From: Solen grandis
Lineage: Eukaryota; Mollusca; Bivalvia; Adapedonta; Solenidae
Assembly (NCBI GenBank): GCA_021229015.1
Contig: CM037777.1
Coordinates: 58,975,342-59,039,341, forward strand
DNA length: 64,000 nucleotides
Reading direction: 5' to 3'
Part shown: in pieces, positions 39,943 to 50,477 of the stretch
Position numbering within the stretch: position 1 is the stretch's first letter
How the letters are laid out: every line of letters starts with the position of its first letter
Notes under the pieces: generated by a model
What the model saw: only the letters and a program-made list of their open reading frames with translations
What the model was told of the DNA's origin: nothing
Database searches by the model: none
Made by a program: the position numbers and the translations under genes

Positions 39943-41330
39943 TAGCCATTCTCGTAATGTTTAAGACAATTATTCCATATACGTTATTTGTTATTTATAT
40001 CACAATTTCCGTTCGAGCCCACTATGATTGTTTCAAGGGCATATTGCGATTACATGCGGTAGTGAAGAGAGAAACTAATGGGAAACATGCATTTTATGGG
40101 AGGAAATTCTATTGAAGGCAAGGATATTTTTTTTTTTTTGTCTTAGATTTTTGTCTTTTGAATGTTGAAAGTTTCCAAAGTCTTATTTCCGGATTCTTCG
40201 TTTAAAATAGATCACAAATGAAGATATTGATAAAATATCAAATATTGTTTTTCTTAAAAAAAAAAATAATTGACTTTATGTGACAATTATTTTAAATTGC
40301 TTTTGCAAGACATCATTAACATTTTGTCGGATACAATCGTCTTTTTTCGTCTCGACTTTGTATTTTTTTTATCATTCACCATGCATATCTTTGACACATA
40401 TATACTATAAATAGATACAGCGGAAACAGTCAGTCATACAAAATGTTTGTCAGAAAATCATTATTTTTTTTAAATGTATGAATAAAAGACATCACTGTTG
40501 CTAAGCTACACGCTGAATACATTTTCTGATTAGATTTAAAAAAAAAAGTACACTTATTCACCTCACTTATTTGGCAATCTTCAGACATAAAAAAATATTT
40601 GTGTATGTCATACGTTCCAACCCAAATATGTTTTGCCCTTAGATTTTTTTTAAATTTTATAATAACTATGTTTGAAGTTACATTGACGTTATATTCCGGT
40701 GCCTCTCCAAATTCGAAAAGTTTAGTCTCTCCGAACCAAGCATACGCTTCTTTATCAATCGAAACGGTGTACTATTTTATTGATAGTGAATTTTAGGGTA
40801 GTAACTTATTCGGGGTGTGAATTATACTTAAATACTGAAAATATTGAGGTAGCGTCACATTTTTTTATTTATTTTTACTTATTTATCTTTTTTTCTATTT
40901 ATTTCTTTTTTTTTTCTTTGTGTGTGTGTGTGTAGGGGGGTCATAAACCACATGAAATAACATTCCTACATTCCTACACTTTTGACAGTTTCAATTTTAT
41001 CCCTAATTGTTATTCACTGCAATTATATTGCCGTTTCTCCTCTTCTTGAAAAATGACAAGTCTAATGAAATATCAGTGGCAAATTTCAGAGAATAATTTA
41101 TATTATTGGCCCTAGAAGGAAATCAATTTTTACTCCATTGTTCTTGCTGCACTCTCATTTCTGCTCCTCTGTAGCAAATGCTGTTATTCCGTCTTGAACA
41201 AACACATCCTGAAAGATGATCTCCTCGAAAGACACGAAAGGATAACACAATCCGCCGGGATAATATGCTGAATTAGTTCTATCGGTACTAGATTAATTGG
41301 ATTTTTTTATATTCTGTGTTTTGTTTCAGG
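39601..41330. other. Unique AT-rich spacer with (CA)n run
   Basis: Holds a (CA)n microsatellite at 39903-39940 and several poly-T or A runs. The frame at 40599-40796 has no recognisable similarity or splice context and is not called. 41100-41330 is less AT-rich than its surroundings. Confidence 0.5.
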
Positions 41331-41516
41331 GACCAAACTTATAATTGCGGAAGTGATGTGCCAAAAAAGGTGTGCATGCAGTAAACTCAGCCTTCAACAA
41401 TTAATTAAGATGTCGTCTGCCGCCAATCCCTGGCGTTCCCTGCAGGTCCTCGGTATCTTATCTATCGAAAAGAAGTTCTCAATGTTTCAATTCGTGCAAA
41501 ATCCCAAGGCTCTTTA
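41331..41516 (+). CDS. Candidate 3'-terminal exon, unrecognised
   Basis: A pyrimidine-rich tract ending 'ttttgtttcag' at 41320-41330 is a good splice acceptor. The frame that starts 'acc aaa ctt' at 41332 stays open for about 61 codons to a TAA at 41514-41516. It includes an ATG at 41356 and a mixed peptide (motifs such as CQKRCACSKLSLQQL and NPWRSLQVLG). Base composition is higher in G+C than the flanks. I do not recognise the protein, see no upstream exon, and find no clear AATAAA close downstream. It may instead be conserved non-coding sequence; the TAATTAA at 41402 would fit a homeodomain site. Confidence 0.28.
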
Positions 41517-41994
41517 ATCTTGTTCAAGTAGTTACTTGAAATGCAGAAGTGAAATGTGATGCAACACACTATTAGATAAGAACATGGAGTACAAACATGC
41601 GATTTCTTCATGTTCGAATTTTGAAGTCAAATATGAAATCACAAAGTCAGATGTGAATGTTTAATTGTTGGGAGAAGAATAATGTTTCCTCTTCACGATT
41701 CAGCAATTTAACTGTACATGTACTTCAAACAGGTACCTAAAATCAAATGCAGACGGGCAAAGCTATACACACTATAAACTGAAGTCTGGTGGAGCTCTTT
41801 GAAAAAAAACCTACAAAATATTACATATCAACTAACTTGCAATGTCCATGGCAATACAACCAAAACATAAAAATGAATAGGTTTGGTAATATCAAATACA
41901 TGTCCAGTTAAAGGCGTTTCACCGTTAAACCTTTTTTTCTAACGGACAGATATTTTTTAAAATTGTGCGCATAAGTACTTTAGACTATAAAAGG
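41517..41994. other. No gene recognised
   Basis: Spacer between the candidate exon and the retrotransposon's left direct repeat. Nothing recognised. Confidence 0.5.
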
Positions 41995-42080
41995 TTAAAG
42001 GGCCGAAACACTTCTATGACGGGTGGCTCTCAACTGAGGATGTCAGTGGTTCCAGCAGTTATCAAACTGTTTCACTTTCA
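41995..42080 (+). repeat. Left 86-bp direct repeat flanking the retrotransposon
   Basis: Runs from 'ttaaagggccgaaacac' to 'gtttcactttca'. The 3' copy at 45705-45789 differs by two substitutions and one missing G. It may be a long target-site duplication or a repeat belonging to the element. Confidence 0.9.
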
Positions 42081-42349
42081 CTTGCAACCTGGATTACCAG
42101 TGACCGCCAGGAAAGACTGGATGACAACCGGGAATAGATCGGTGACACTGGAAAGAAGATGACCACCAGGAACAGACTGGAAGGGGCAGGATGGGCCAGC
42201 AACCCTGAATGCAGTTCTGAGAAGAACACCCACATTATCAGCTACGACTCACACAAGGATCGATACCCCCAGAGTCTTCCGAGAGGGGGGGGGGTGAAAG
42301 ACTCAACCGGAAGGATAAATCGACGCCGACACAGCTTGTCCAAACGGCA

Positions 42350-42544
42350 TTGACTGGGGATGTTGCAGTGACGAAGTGTAGGTGTGGAAAAGTCTGCAAG
42401 AACTTGCGAGGATTGCGAATCCATCAGTCTAGAGTTGGGTGTTGCAGAACAGATCAGCAGTCGCAGCGCACAGGTGTTACACCTGGTGAGATGTTCGAGG
42501 AGCCTAGTCAGGAACAACCCCACAGCACTAGGGACCTAGACTAA
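42350..42544 (+). pseudogene. Retrotransposon N-terminal zinc-finger fragment
   Basis: A 64-codon frame with the motif CRCGKVCKNLRGLRIHQ followed by a distal Cys. The Cys-x-Cys-x3-Cys...His arrangement resembles the DNA-binding finger at the N-terminus of R2-like proteins. The frame ends at a TAG within what should be the same protein. The region continues in another frame from 42612. In intact relatives this finger helps recognise the target DNA; here it is a relic. Confidence 0.6.
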
Positions 42545-42611
42545 GGATCTTGTCTTCCATAACGATGCTAGACAGGAAGAGACAGAGGAGGAAAATGACC
42601 CTCTTCTAGAT

Positions 42612-43106
42612 TTGCTCTCACAGGATGAAGAGTCATTTCCACAACCAAGCACAGTACAACCTGTAATTGACACAGGAAATGAAGACAGCGGAAAGAGACA
42701 ACAAATAGCATGGCCTAAGACTGCGGATAAAAAGGCATGGAAAGATCTTGACAGTGACATCTGCTCTTTCCTAAACACCGCACTCCAAGGACCAGTTGAT
42801 AGAAAACTGACCACCATGACCCGTTTGATTTACACCGTCAGCAATGAGAGGTTTGGTGCAGTACAGAAGTAAACTAGCACTGTCAGCAGAAGACAAAGGC
42901 AAATCGTGGATGTCAGGAAAGAACTCCGAAGCATTAAGAAGCAATACAAGAAGGCATCGGAAGAAGTGAAAGAAGGTCTCCAACAGCTCAGGAACACACT
43001 GAGAGAAAGGCTTATTACTCTGAGGAAGGCAGAACAGATCAGGAAGAAGAAGAAAGCAAAAGAGAAAGAACGTAAAAGATTCATCCCAAACCCGTACCAG
43101 TTCTAA
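42612..43106 (+). pseudogene. Retrotransposon N-terminal linker, broken
   Basis: Two open stretches in the same frame (42612-42872 and 42906-43106) are separated by an in-frame stop at 42870. The first has acidic and polar residues. The second is highly charged with a Lys/Glu/Arg-rich helix (for example RKKKKAKEKERKRF). This fits the variable region between zinc finger and reverse transcriptase in R2-like proteins, and its position supports that. Long minus-strand frames over the same interval (42771-43469) are antisense shadows. Confidence 0.6.
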
Positions 43107-43210
43107 AAAATCTGCTCGATAAAGAGAGATCAGGAACAGTAGAAAGTAGTCTGGAAGAAGTACAGCAGCACCTATGCAAAGTACATAGTGACTCAGAAAA
43201 GGAAGTCCAA

Positions 43211-44222
43211 ATGGGTGACTGCCCATTGCTAGACCCAGAAGATCCTCCGGAAACCAGGATGGATATGAAGGAACCAACTTTCTCCGAGGTACAGGTGGTG
43301 GTGAAGAAGGCGAGAGCAAGCTCAGCCCCAGGTCCCAATGGGATCCCATATAAGGTTTATAAGATGTGTCCCAACCTGTTGCGGATACTCTGGAACTTGC
43401 TGAGGGTGATATGGCGGAAAGAAAAAAATCCTTACTGTTGGAGACAAGCTGAGGGAATCTTCGCTCCAAAAGAAAAGGACTCCAAGGACATCAGCCAGTT
43501 TAGGACCATATCTCTTCTAAATGTGGAAGGAAAAAATATTCTTTGCAGTCCTATCAAAGCGACTTACCACCTACCTAACTGACAATAACTATGTAGATAC
43601 ATCAGTTCAGAAAGGTGGTGTGTCAGGCTTCTCTGGATGTGTAGAACACACAAGTGTGCTCAGCCAGGTCATCCGAGAAGCGAAAGTCAACCAGGATGAC
43701 CTTACAGTTGTGTGGCTAGACCTAGATAATGCCTATGGGTCTATCCCACACAAGCTGATTGAATCAGCCCTGAAGCAGTACCATGTACCAGACAGTGCAG
43801 CAAACCTGGTAATAGACTACTACAGGGAAATGGATGTGCGTTTTGCTGTAGGAGAGAAGATGACAACGTGGCAGAAAGTTGAGAAGGATATTGTGACTGG
43901 AGGTACCATCTCAGTAGTCCTGTTCATCATGGGCATGAACCTTATTATCAATGCGGCAAAGCGTGAATCGAGAGGACCTAAAACCACCTCTGGAGTCTAT
44001 TTGCCTTCAACCAGAGGTTTCATGGATGATCTGACCATCACAACAAGATGGCTGCTGGCTGCTTTAGAAAGAACAGCAACTTTGGCCAGAATGAAGTTTA
44101 AACCTAAGAAGTCCCGGAGCCTTATAATCAAGAAGGGTCAGCCTACGAGAAAATTCATCCTCAAAGTTCAAGGCGAAGACATACCAACAATAATGGATAG
44201 TCTAAATCAAGTGCCTTGGTAA
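43211..44222 (+). pseudogene. Reverse transcriptase domain, frameshifted
   Basis: 43211-43582 carries the N-terminal RT motif SAPGPNGIPYKVYK and 'FRTISLLNVEGK'. A frameshift near 43530-43545 moves the reading to 43521-44222. The second frame holds the palm motif VWLDLDNAYGSIPH with the first catalytic Asp, the region 'IVTGGTISVVLFIMGMN', and the catalytic FMDDL. The usual Cys in the xxGCxxSxxLF block is Gly here, which may be decay. The domain would copy RNA into DNA at a nicked target. It ends at a premature TAA at 44220. Confidence 0.9.
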
Positions 44223-45234
44223 ATGGTATGACGCAACCCTCAATGATGGGGAGGACAACAAACGCATCAAGAGCCAACTGAATCATGGTTTGAAGGCTAT
44301 TGACCGGACTGGATTACCTGGGAAGTTCAATGCCTAGTTGTTCCAGAATGGGTTACTTCCACGCTTGATGTGGCCACTGATGCTCTATGAGGTCACCACT
44401 TCAACAGTTTGAGAGAACCATCAGCGGACATCTTAGAAAGTGGCTAGGAGTGCCACCCAGCTTCAGCAACATTGGACTGTACGGACGAACGAGTCGGCTT
44501 CAACTCCCAATAAGTTCGCTTGTTGAGGAGTACAAGGTAGCTAAGCGAGATTGGTGATGACCCTGAAGGACTCACGTGATGCCATGGTTCGTAGAGCTGG
44601 TGTTGAAACCAGGACTGAAAGAAGATGGTCTGCCAGTCAATCTGTCTCTCAAGCTGAAAGCCGCTTGCGCCATAAAGACATTGTGGGCACAACAGCTGTA
44701 GGAACCAAGGGCTTGGGTGCAGTAAAGCCCAAAAGATGGAATTCAGCTGACAGCAAGACAAGAAGAGAGTTGGTCCAATCAGAGATAAGGATGGTAGAGG
44801 AAAAGGAAAGATGCACTAGGGCAGTAGCCATGGGATCCCAAGGATGGGCTAAATGGCAGACGACAGGAAAGAAATTAACCTGGGCAGACATGTGGAACAG
44901 TAAACCACTTCGCATCAGTTTTCTGCTAAGGTCCGTCTATGACCTGTTACTGTCGCCATCAAACCTACATAGTTGGGGAAAAGTCGAGGACCCGACCTGC
45001 CCACTTTGCGACAAGACAGGTGCAATGGAACACATCCTGTCATCTTGCCAGGTGGCCCTAACGCAAGGACGTTACCGATGGAGGCATGACTGCGTTCTCC
45101 GAGAGTTGGCAGACATCATAGAGTGTGAGCGGAAAAAAGGAAAGAACAGGAAAGAAAAGAAGGAAAATACAGTTTGTAAAGGCAGGGGAGAAGGCCAAAC
45201 AACTATCACCCATAGCGACGTCTTTCCTAGATGA
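44223..45234 (+). pseudogene. Thumb and CCHC-knuckle region, broken
   Basis: 44223-44550 continues the RT thumb in shifting frames with stops. 44551-45234 is open in frame 1 and ends in the knuckle CPLCDKTGAMEHILSSC (Cys-x2-Cys-x7-His-x4-Cys) followed by 'QGRYRWRHD'. This knuckle before an endonuclease is a hallmark of R2-like proteins. The frame then shifts, so 45125-45234 is read in two frames and the endonuclease continues in the other. Confidence 0.8.
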
Positions 45235-45657
45235 GGCAGAATCCTGGGAAATGATGACAGACCTTGGGAAGAAACTTGTATTTTCAAACATCGTGCAGAC
45301 TACACAGAGACCAGATGTAGTTCTGTGGTCTCCGAAGAGGAAATGCCTCGCGTTTATAGAACTGACAGTCCCTTGGGAAACACGCTGCGAAGAGGCTTTT
45401 GAGAGAAAGACTGCCAAGTATGAAGACTTAACTAAGCAGTGTAGAGAAAAGGGATGGCGTACTTCGCTATCCCTGTGGAAGTGGGTGCCAGGGGATTTGC
45501 TGCGAAGTCCTTATGGAGATTCTTCACTGCCGTTGGGTTTAATGGAAATCGGAGGAAATCAGCAGTGAACAGGCTAGGCCAGGCAGCGGAAAGAGCGTCA
45601 CACTGGCTATGGCTGAGGAAAGATGAGAGGAGATGGAAACCAACTACTGACACGTAG
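45125..45657 (+). pseudogene. Restriction-like endonuclease domain, frameshifted
   Basis: The frame 45125-45568 contains RPDVVLW, about 14 residues, then ELTVPWE and RKTAKYEDL. This gives the PD...E...KxxKY pattern of the restriction-like endonuclease that nicks the target in R2-like elements. The last part continues in another frame at 45454-45657 ('QAAERASHWLWLRKDERR'), so one more frameshift lies near 45470. The C-terminal stop is TAG at 45655. Catalytic residues appear retained although the frame is broken. Confidence 0.85.
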
Positions 45658-45704
45658 GGATTGATCAACCCTGCGGGCCCACCACCAAAAGAAGTGTTTT
45701 GAGA

Positions 45705-45789
45705 TTAAAAGGCCGAAACACTTCTATGACGGTGGCTCTCAACTGTGGATGTCAGTGGTTCCAGCAGTTATCAAACTGTTTCACTTTCA
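45705..45789 (+). repeat. Right 85-bp direct repeat flanking the retrotransposon
   Basis: Second copy of the sequence at 41995-42080. Its 'aaacacttct' can pair with 'agaagtgttt' at 45690-45699, just inside the element. Confidence 0.9.
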
Positions 45790-46132
45790 TATGAATTAAA
45801 AATAGGGGACCACCATGCTCGTTTTAGCATTTGGTGAAACATCACTGTTTGCTAAACTTTGTTGAACAAAATCAAAGCATTAAAAAATGGGACTGATTGC
45901 AATCTAAATACTTTTATAACATATCAAAATAATATTTCCAGAATATTTTATCAGAATTTGTAACTTAAAATGTGTTTCATAAGTATAGGTGAAAATACTG
46001 TCAAACATTCATGGAGATACACTACGAGCAAAACGTCATTGTGTCTGGACAAAAATATATACAAAAACCACCAAAAAGCTATGAAATTATATAAAGAAAT
46101 TTAGCTGACTTGTACAGTGAAGCAAGAAACAG

Positions 46133-46307
46133 GAAAACCTCAATAATACGACCGGTCATGGGACCGCAGTCAGCTGGTCGTATAAATAAGGTGGTCTGAT
46201 TATCGAGTCAAGTTATAGCAAGTGTGAATGGGAATGGGGTCCTGAAAATCATGGTCTTAATAGTGAGGTGGACCTTATATTGAGGTGGTCTTTATATGAG
46301 GTTTTGC
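46133..46307. mobile_element. Small MITE-like element with AAAACCTC ends
   Basis: The left end 'aaaacctcaataatacgacc' and the right end 'tctttatatgaggtttt' are imperfect inverted repeats about 18 bp long over about 175 bp. No flanking duplication could be assigned. 45790-46132 to its left is featureless AT-rich DNA. Confidence 0.45.
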
Positions 46308-46309
46308 TG

Positions 46310-46620
46310 TAAATTGTTTTTTATTTGTGTGTTCCTTTATCTAAAATGGGATGATGTGATATGCACCTTAAAGACAGAATCAATAATTTAAGACAAAGGA
46401 TCAAATAGATGGAGATGACTGGTTACTGACACATTTTTTTACAAACCATACACTGGCTTTGATCCATCGTCGAATACCCCGTCTGACTTATTCCGTTTCA
46501 CTACATGACATCATGCGGCCTATAGATGATCTTTCGGTCGGCCGTGGGTATTCGACGATGGCGTGACAATATATATCAAGCTATTCTGTATAGTTACGAA
46601 AACATCCTTTAGATAGACAA
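46310..46620 (+). repeat. Recurrent module, diverged copy M46, interrupted
   Basis: 'gtgttcctttatctaaaat', 'gatggagatgactggttactg', 'ggctttgat' and, after an insert, 'gtgacaatatatatcaag' plus 'attctgtatagtta' follow the module order. The inverted-repeat insert at 46464-46561 splits it. Confidence 0.55.
46464..46561. mobile_element. 98-bp TIR element related to the 431-bp element
   Basis: The ends CCATCGTCGAATACCCCG and inverted CCATCGTCGAATACCCACGG are nearly identical to those of the 431-bp element in the array units. No clear target duplication remains here. It lies inside module M46. Confidence 0.6.
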
Positions 46621-47331
46621 TAATATAAATAATACCTATCACGGTTTTCTTTATAATTACGACAACATCGTAATTACGCATATAATATATATATTAATAT
46701 AAATTTTCTTAATTTCAAGTATTTTAATAAGTTAATTCAGTCTTACAAGAGAATTAAAAATTTACAACTTATGTAGACATAAGAAAGCAATGTTGATTAC
46801 GTTTCAAAACAAGATAATATCTATCAATTTCACCTCCACAAAATGAAATATTGATTTATAAGTTGTTCGTAAAAATGTGCAATTTGCAATGTTTAAGGAA
46901 GAAACGTCCCTCAATTTTAATCTAATCCATCTCGTTTAATCTTTAATGTGTAATTATTTTGTCGTAAATTATATGATATTTGCAATTTGCATGCGATGTA
47001 GTATATGCATTCTGTGGTGTATACTAATCTGTAAGCTTTCCTTAATCACATTTTGATAAATAATCACATTACGTTGAAAAAGCGGAAATCTCGTGTTTTT
47101 TTACGTTATCATAAAGATAAAACACTGAAAAGGTAAATCATACCTGTATACATGCGGCAAGCAGGAGGTAATTATGGTTCGAAACGAATTGTAAATAATT
47201 TTGCATATGTAAATGAGGGTTGGTTTCCATACGTGCTGCTTCATTTCCTCGTGTGATATAAATGATATGAGAGCTGAAATATACACTCGTACATGTTTCA
47301 TAAGACTGTAAGAAGACTATATCTATCTGTT

Positions 47332-47371
<40 letters not shown>

Positions 47372-47519
47372 TGGACGAACAATGAATATTCAATTTAATT
47401 TGAAATATTTGTATTTCGTTTAAAAATACATGTTCAAATACAAGATGACATTTACCAATGCCTAATACTTGGTTAAACTCATAATTTTAAACACTACAAT
47501 ACTGACAATTTGCTACAGT
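46621..47519. other. No gene recognised; long poly-T at 47334-47370
   Basis: AT-rich spacer. The 37-base T run at 47334-47370 could be a tail of a reverse-oriented retroposon, but no body is recognised beside it. Confidence 0.5.
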
Positions 47520-47935
47520 CAGAAGGAAAAAAAATCCAATATCCTAAACTTTTTTTTTTTTACAATTCATATTTCCGCCACTTCCGCATATCCACGCTTT
47601 GACTTTAAAGAAATCTGCAGTTGGAACAATCACGGTGGCCTTAATAGGAAATGCGACACGAATAACACGTAACTTCACTTTGGCAGCAGATGGAATATAA
47701 TACCGAAGATCGATTGTAAAAAAAAAAAAAAAAAAAAAAAAAGGAACCGGTTTCCACATTAATGTAGGTGACCTAGGACTGTTAGGCAATCTATAAGGTT
47801 GTGTCATTTTTTTCTGTTTCAAAGAACGTAACAGGACGGGCTGTTTGGATGATGTATAGATTATATAATCAATAGTTATAGATGAGTAGTTAAATTATCT
47901 ATCCAATGCCTTCGATCAGAAAAAAAGTCGTGGAA
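47520..47935 (+). repeat. Recurrent module, diverged copy M47
   Basis: 'aatccaatatccta', 'ttggaacaatcacggtggcc', 'aataggaaatgcgacac', 'gcagcagatggaatataata', 'aaagaacgtaacaggacgg' and 'gatgagtagttaaa' follow the module order. An A run at 47718-47742 expands a position that is A-rich in other copies. Confidence 0.65.
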
Positions 47936-47952
47936 GCATGGAATTCTACAGT

Positions 47953-48199
47953 ACCGCGGTACTTAACGTTAAACAGAATACTTGGGTATAAACATCATAC
48001 CTGAATGAAAATTATCCCTTTTATGACAAATGACTCCCTTCCAATGAAATTTATCCCTTTTATGACAAATGACTCCCTTCCAATGAAATTTATCCAAATT
48101 GTATCGTGACAGATCAAATTAAAAACGCTTTTTTGACCTATTTACAATTGTCGCCATTTTGGGTGAATGCCAAAGGGAAGATTACTACAGTACCGCGGT
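47953..48199. mobile_element. Putative small element with ACCGCGGTACT ends
   Basis: ACCGCGGTACT at 47953-47963 is matched in reverse by AGTACCGCGGT at 48189-48199. Alternatively 'ctacagtaccgcggt' at both borders is a 15-bp direct repeat. The two readings cannot be separated by eye. Confidence 0.4.
48013..48096. repeat. 39-bp tandem duplication
   Basis: 'tatcccttttatgacaaatg' through 'ccaatgaaattt' occurs at 48013 and 48052, then starts a third time at 48091 before diverging. The two full copies look identical. Confidence 0.9.
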
Positions 48200-50477
48200 G
48201 ATCTCTTAATTGGAAAATATGGTTTGACTGATGTGCCAAATATCGCAAAAACATATGACAACTTATGAAACTGTCTATTATACACTTGTATAAGTCTTGA
48301 AAAGTAATTCTAGTGGGTATTTAAATATTGTTCAACCATTACTGAGCATATATATATATATATATATAATAAGGTATGGTAATGGTACTAAAATATGACG
48401 ATTTTGATAAAGACTCATTACAACGTTTATTTAACAAGAATGTATTTATTTTTCACAGAATTAACTTTAACAACGATGCAATTTAGAGTGACAGTTATAA
48501 AACTACTATCATCATCAGGTGTCGCTTTTATGCGCAGTCGCAGAAAAAGTAAACAACGCGGTATCTTAGAATGGGAGGTCGTAATACACTGTATAATTAA
48601 ACTGTTTGCATTAAAGGAACCAAACATAGCTTTGTTACATTTGGAGCACTCGTTTTGTTTTGATTTTTTTCCCGCATAACCACTCGCGTAAAACTTTGAA
48701 GCATTTAAATGTTGGCACTTTTTTCACCAAAACCCTCAAAAATACATTTTAAGCACGCGAGGCCAATCTGGAGAAACGGATCGGATATTCATGTTGTGGG
48801 GAAAAATACATACAATTTTTTTATTGATATCATTCAAAAGCTGCACCGGTCACCCATTTCCAATGAGGATTTCTTTTGGTAGTGATAATCAGTCTCAGGA
48901 ATTATACCTTTAAGCTATTGCATTGTTCAACTATACGACAGAAATCAATTTGGTGCTTGCATACATACTTTTAATCTAATAAAATGAGAATTTAACTTCC
49001 TGAATGCAAAGTATTTATTAATAATTATTTATTTGAATCTTTTTTAACCGCCAGATGTCGCTGCGCTATTAAGCGAGTTGAGTGACGTCATATTACGAGC
49101 GTACATGGTAGATTTATTTGATCAGGGATTCTATATACAGGGAATATAGAATCCCTGATTTGATTATCTTGCCAATAAAGACTGTCATGATTTCGAATAC
49201 ATTTCGTAATCAAATGTTTATATCCAAACGTATCACGAAAGATCAATTCTTATTGGAAATGATAGAGATATTTTGAGAAAAAATGTTTTAAAATAAAGTA
49301 ACAATAATATACGGTTCGTAATAATATCGACAAAAATGAAACAAAGCACACGTGGTTCTGCAAATCAGGATAAATTTAGATATGTACTTATTTGTTTATG
49401 GATATTCCTTGGATAATTGGTATATTTTTCTGCTTGATGTAAACCGATTGCTTACGTTCGTGGTAATATTCAATAATACCACATGTTCTCGTGTTATTAT
49501 CGTTTGGAAGTTTAGCAGATGTCAGAGCAGTGTCTCTTAATACATATAGAGAGAGACATTGGTCAGAGCAATGTAGAACCAGTGGATATTATAAGGAGTT
49601 TGTTTTCTGACTCGTTTTGATAATATTGCTATGTCTTGCGAGAATTCAGGCTTTGATATTAGACTGTTTAGGGCAATTCAAATTTCTAAAATGTAAAATC
49701 AGAAATGAATAGCCTTTGCGACTTCGGGTGCCTAAGTCAATGTTAAATAGAAGTCGTCCTTAATGAAATAGTTTTTAATTGAAATCAGTACATAAATGTA
49801 TTGACGTATTAAATAATAATTCACTATCAATCAAATGCTTATTCCATAAAATAAGAAAACAACAATATTGGTTTTCATGGCCACGTACAGAAAACTTCCA
49901 TGTTCATTATTTTCGTGCCACTCCGCAAGCTTCGATCTACTTAAATCACATTCAGACTCAATTTTTCATGCACAGACTCTTTAAAATTGAAATGTAATCG
50001 ATTTACGATACAGTATGTTTTATTTGTTCTTTTTTTAAATAAATTAATAGAAGGAAATAAAGTTACGGTTTCATTGTATAAATTCAAATGGACTGGTTAG
50101 GTTTGGCCCATACAGACTATGAAGAATGGATGTCCTTGATAACAACTGCGTCAAATATCATGAGAGTCCATGTAATATTTACAGCCAGGCTAGGAATAAT
50201 ATATACACAGCAGAATAATTTCTCAGAAGGAGGAATAACTCGTATTTTAATAAGGAACTTTGTCATATACATGTATATTGATTATGTGTAGCTTTTCGGT
50301 GTTAAAATGAGATTCTTATTCCTTCTTGCAACTCTTTACGTATGCATATGTTTATTTTGTGTTATCATAGCGAAATTGTATTCTGATTCTTTGCGTTGGT
50401 GTTCGTTTAATGAAACGATGGATCAACGATTATTTCTTTATGTACCATACCAAGAAACACCACCTATTTTTGCTACA
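48200..50477. other. No gene recognised; (TA)n at about 48348-48369 and a hairpin
   Basis: Short open frames such as 48395-48679 have no recognisable domain or splice context. Listed separately is the perfect hairpin at 49122-49158. Confidence 0.45.
49122..49158. repeat. Perfect 15-bp-stem hairpin
   Basis: TCAGGGATTCTATAT, a 7-nt loop, then its exact reverse complement. It may be a fold-back end of a small element or a local inverted duplication. Confidence 0.85.

Larger units (their letters stand above)
42081..45704 (+). mobile_element. Decayed R2-like non-LTR retrotransposon with restriction-like endonuclease
   Basis: The protein fragments occur in the order expected of early-branching non-LTR elements: zinc finger, basic linker, reverse transcriptase, CCHC knuckle, restriction-like endonuclease. 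They sit in at least three forward frames with stops, so the copy is dead. Its G+C is visibly higher than the surroundings, as expected of an inserted element. The 5' leader (42081-42349) has a G run at 42286-42294. The family would be R2/R4/NeSL/HERO-like; exact clade not determined. Confidence 0.9.

Noticed and set aside
42771..43469. 232-codon minus frame
   Set aside because: Antisense of the retrotransposon's linker and reverse transcriptase region, where the plus strand carries the recognisable motifs.
41995..45789. LTR retrotransposon reading of the 86-bp direct repeats
   Set aside because: The encoded order (zinc finger, RT, CCHC, restriction-like endonuclease) is non-LTR; no integrase, protease or RNase H seen, and the repeats are too short for LTRs.
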